Source of the DNA: Nitrososphaerota archaeon
Lineage (GTDB): Archaea > Iainarchaeota > Iainarchaeia > Iainarchaeales > VGJJ01
Assembly: GCA_020053155.1 (NCBI GenBank)
Contig: JAGVNS010000083.1
Span: forward strand, 1-6,357
DNA length: 6,357 bases
Reading direction: 5' to 3'
Below are positions 4,175 to 6,357 of the stretch, in pieces (the stretch's first letter is position 1; every line of letters starts with the position of its first letter). A program made the position numbers and the translations under genes. Below the pieces are notes generated by a model. That model was not told the DNA's origin and ran no database searches. It saw only the letters and a list, made by a program, of their open reading frames with translations.

Positions 4175-6202
4175 GTGTTATTTATGCAGCGCACACTACT
4201 TACGCCCCAAACCCTTTCCACGGTTTTTACGATTGGAGCTTTACTCAAAGATGAAAGTAATTCTTTTTGGGCCATTCACGTTCGAAAAGGATTAGAAGAA
4301 GCGATTCGGCAATACCCCCACCTTCGTCTCCATTGCCTTTCTCCCCAACACGGGCTTGATTTTTCAACCCAGCAAAAAATGGGAGAACAACTAGTACGGG
4401 AAAATGTGAACGTGCTAATCCTGGCACCTGCACACCCTACGAAGCTTGCTTCGGTGGTGAAAAAAGCAAACAAAAAAGGCATTCCAGTAATTATCATTGA
4501 TTCCCGACTAGACGAAAAGGAAATCGCACGGCACAAACTCAAATACACTTTTATCGGATTTGACGATTACTCGGGAGGATACCAGACTGGAAAATTATTT
4601 TGTCAAAAACTGCGAAAAGGAAGTCCTATTGGCATTATTCAAGGTCATTCCCATGGTTCATATGTAAGGCGGGTGAAGGGATTTAGGGATGCCATCGGCT
4701 CTCGCCTAAAAATTAAAAAAATCGTTTCGGCGGAATTTGACGAAAACAAAGCACATGAGAAGACGCGAGAAATACTTGGAAAGTATTCCAAAATTCAAGC
4801 CATTTTTTGCACCAGCGACAACATGGCAATGGGATGTCTAACGGCCCTTTACGAATTAAATCGTCCAAATATTTTGGTTTCGGGATTCGACGCCACGCAT
4901 GCAGGTAAATTAGCCGTGCAAAAAGGGAGACTTCTTTCCACCGTTGACAGTAATCCTGAAGAAATGGGGAGGATGGCCATCCGTACGGCCCAAAAACTCA
5001 TTTTCACTCTCATACATCCTTCCAATCTGGAATACTCGGTTGAATTGCTTCAAACAATTCCCGAAAATAAATTTCTAAAACCATTCATTCGCAATCGAAA
5101 ATATCGGATTCTAACTCCCATTCCCACTCTTGCAGAATTTGACTATCAAGGGAGTGGTGAATCACTTATTTGCCCCATCCTTTTGGGAAAAAACCTTTTT
5201 GTAGACATCCCTCTGCGTCTCAAAGAAATGAAGGCCGATCAATACATCATTGTCACCGACACTCATGTGCAATCTGTTTATGGGAATAAACTCCTGGATA
5301 CTTTACGCGGGGCCGGATTAAGGGTCAATATTGTGTCCTTTCCAGAAGGAGAACGCACGAAAACATTTACAACTCTGAATGAAATGGCAAATCGCGTGTT
5401 GGACCTAAAAATAACGAAGCGTTCCTGTTTAGTCGTTTTGGGGGGTGGAGTCGTTGGGAACGTGGCAGGGTTTTTGGCTTCTATTCTTATGCGAGGAATT
5501 CGTTTTGTTCATATCCCAACCACTGTCACGAGCCAAGTAGATAGTACCACGGGAGGGAAGCAAGCTGTTAACACTACTCATGGAAAGAATTTACTTGGAA
5601 CGTTTTACGAGCCGGAGTTCATTTACATTGACACCACGCTCGTACAGACATTGCCGAAGAGAGAATATCAGTCGGGAATGGCCGAAGCCATCAAACACGG
5701 ATTTTGCGGCTCTCAAGATTTGTTGAGCCTGATTGCAGAAGGAGTTTATGAAAAAATAGTCGAAGAAACCATTCGACTCAAAATCAAACTTGTGGAAAAA
5801 GACCCTTTAGAGCAAAAAGAGGGGTCCGTTTTGCTGTATGGGCATACGATTGGTCACACATTGGAGACGATTTCACATCACCAATTGACGCATGGGGAGG
5901 CGGTAAGTATTGGAATGGTGGCAGCTGCACGAATCTCTCACAAAATGGAGTTTGCTTCTTTGGAATTGATTACCCAGCATGAAAAAATTCTTTCGCAACA
6001 AAAACTCCCCATACGAATCCCCTCAATTATTCCTCTTTCGGAAGTGATGCGCGCTCTCACGTATGATAAAAAAGAACGAACCAATCTTACACCATTTGTT
6101 TTATTAGAAAAAATAGGGAAAGTAAAAACACTCAAGGGTTCTTACCTGATTGAGGTGAACCCTGACATTATTCTACAAGTTTTAGAGGAGATGAAAGAGT
6201 AG
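4175..6202 (+). CDS. Fusion of a ribose-binding-protein-like sensor domain with a 3-dehydroquinate synthase-family sugar phosphate cyclase
   Basis: Numbers count from an in-frame ATG at 4097; GTG 4175 (residue 27) or ATG 4184 (residue 30) are likelier starts, giving about 672-675 residues. Residues 43-320 resemble RbsB/LacI-type sugar-binding domains: TIGALLKDESNSFW at the start, then VNVLILAP, IPVIIIDSR, VRRVKGF, SDNMAMG and GFDATHAGKLAV. There is no signal peptide and no helix-turn-helix. Residues 353-698 are a DHQS-family cyclase: a GER-x-K segment at 418-422, LGGGVVGNVAGF (448-459), RGI, IPTT, VDSTTGGKQAVN, GKNLLGTFY, metal ligands E530, H583 and H599, phosphate-site H587, and DKK at 657-659. 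N455, Q489 and G576 match 2-deoxy-scyllo-inosose synthase rather than 3-dehydroquinate synthase. The reaction is probably NAD-dependent ring closure of a sugar phosphate, with the N-terminal domain sensing a small sugar-like ligand; both are inferred. It follows the aroE-like gene and overlaps the purA-like gene on the opposite strand by 35 bases. Confidence 0.85.
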   Translation: MLFMQRTLLTPQTLSTVFTIGALLKDESNSFWAIHVRKGLEEAIRQYPHLRLHCLSPQHGLDFSTQQKMGEQLVRENVNVLILAPAHPTKLASVVKKANKKGIPVIIIDSRLDEKEIARHKLKYTFIGFDDYSGGYQTGKLFCQKLRKGSPIGIIQGHSHGSYVRRVKGFRDAIGSRLKIKKIVSAEFDENKAHEKTREILGKYSKIQAIFCTSDNMAMGCLTALYELNRPNILVSGFDATHAGKLAVQKGRLLSTVDSNPEEMGRMAIRTAQKLIFTLIHPSNLEYSVELLQTIPENKFLKPFIRNRKYRILTPIPTLAEFDYQGSGESLICPILLGKNLFVDIPLRLKEMKADQYIIVTDTHVQSVYGNKLLDTLRGAGLRVNIVSFPEGERTKTFTTLNEMANRVLDLKITKRSCLVVLGGGVVGNVAGFLASILMRGIRFVHIPTTVTSQVDSTTGGKQAVNTTHGKNLLGTFYEPEFIYIDTTLVQTLPKREYQSGMAEAIKHGFCGSQDLLSLIAEGVYEKIVEETIRLKIKLVEKDPLEQKEGSVLLYGHTIGHTLETISHHQLTHGEAVSIGMVAAARISHKMEFASLELITQHEKILSQQKLPIRIPSIIPLSEVMRALTYDKKERTNLTPFVLLEKIGKVKTLKGSYLIEVNPDIILQVLEEMKE

Positions 6203-6357
6203 GCGCTTCAAAAAACAATATCTTTTCTCTCTCCGCCCCATTCGACAATCCCGCGACTCTTCCGCCGGTTTCTTTTTCGATGAGGCGAATCATTTCTTTC
6301 ATCTCATTGGAGAGTTCACTTGTTTTATCAATTTTGGATGTGTCCTTTTTCCATCCT
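6168..6357 (-). CDS. purA: Adenylosuccinate synthetase PurA, C-terminal fragment (5' end outside window)
   Basis: An open frame on the minus strand runs from the window edge to a TAA at 6168-6170 and gives 62 residues. Its pattern matches the end of PurA, which joins IMP and aspartate using GTP on the way to AMP: a GW near the start, then ELSNEMKEMIRLIEKETGGRV, corresponding to the family's 'LP..a..Yi..iEe..gvpv', then GLSNGAEREKILFF, corresponding to the final 'istGp.R.eti' strand. About 13 further residues (EAPTLSSPLKLVE) extend past the usual end and lie over the convergent fusion gene, overlapping it by 35 bases. The catalytic regions are outside the window, so the call rests on the tail alone, but a purA gene fits the purL/purQ/purM surroundings. 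I am fairly sure, not certain. Confidence 0.7.
   Translation of the reverse strand, partial: GWKKDTSKIDKTSELSNEMKEMIRLIEKETGGRVAGLSNGAEREKILFFEAPTLSSPLKLVE

Noticed and set aside
4175..5060. The N-terminal domain as a LacI-type transcription regulator or an exported binding protein
   Set aside because: Only about 15 residues precede the binding domain: no helix-turn-helix, no hydrophobic signal peptide and no lipobox.
5150..6202. The C-terminal domain as glycerol-1-phosphate dehydrogenase (archaeal lipid enzyme of the same superfamily)
   Set aside because: The GGKQAVN, GKNLLGTFY, YGHTIGHTLE and THGEAV motifs and their spacing fit sugar phosphate cyclases, not glycerol-1-phosphate dehydrogenase.
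3322..6202. A plain shikimate operon (aroE plus aroB)
   Set aside because: Not fully excluded, but the lost carboxylate-site residues in both enzymes and the fused binding domain make an unmodified pathway a weaker reading.
1..6357. CRISPR array, tRNA or rRNA genes, insertion sequences, attachment sites
   Set aside because: No spaced repeats, no cloverleaf-type sequence, no transposase or integrase pattern and no terminal inverted repeats were seen.

Overview
The window looks archaeal, most likely from an uncultivated lineage (DPANN or similar), though a candidate-phylum bacterium is not excluded. Three things suggest this: TATA-like boxes at archaeal distances upstream of genes, a hairpin-less T-rich tract after purM, and very tight gene packing. 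Almost every base is coding. The longest gap is about 70-90 bases (depending on the aroE-like start), and no RNA gene, repeat array or insertion sequence was seen.

Layout, left to right. (1) On the plus strand, the 3' end of purL is followed after 1 base by purQ; together they make FGAM synthase. (2) Facing them on the minus strand is a two-gene unit, an M24 (pita-bread) peptidase-like gene followed by purM. (3) A short divergent promoter region with one TATA-like element separates this unit from a plus-strand pair: a shikimate-dehydrogenase-like gene, then a very long gene. The long gene fuses a ribose-binding-protein-like (periplasmic binding protein type I) domain to a 3-dehydroquinate-synthase-family sugar phosphate cyclase. 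(4) The 3' end of a minus-strand gene resembling purA overlaps the end of the fusion gene by 35 bases.

The purine genes are ordinary in role (purL, purQ, purM and purA are steps of IMP and AMP synthesis), although PurL and PurM have divergent motifs. The interesting part is the pair embedded between them. The cyclase domain keeps the metal, NAD and phosphate residues of 3-dehydroquinate synthase. It has lost the conserved Arg of the R-x-x-x-N-x-G-H stretch and carries features of 2-deoxy-scyllo-inosose synthase (GN instead of GD, KQAVN instead of KT-VN, G instead of R). The AroE-like partner keeps the catalytic Lys and Asp but has lost the first Ser of the S-x-S motif, and has Phe where a Tyr normally helps hold the carboxylate. 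My inference is that both enzymes have moved away from a carboxylated substrate, so the pair may make and reduce a carbasugar or cyclitol, with the N-terminal domain as a cytosolic sugar or cyclitol sensor. A diverged shikimate pathway remains the main alternative.

Four of the five visible starts are preceded by the same GGGGGA box, which suggests this organism's preferred ribosome binding site.
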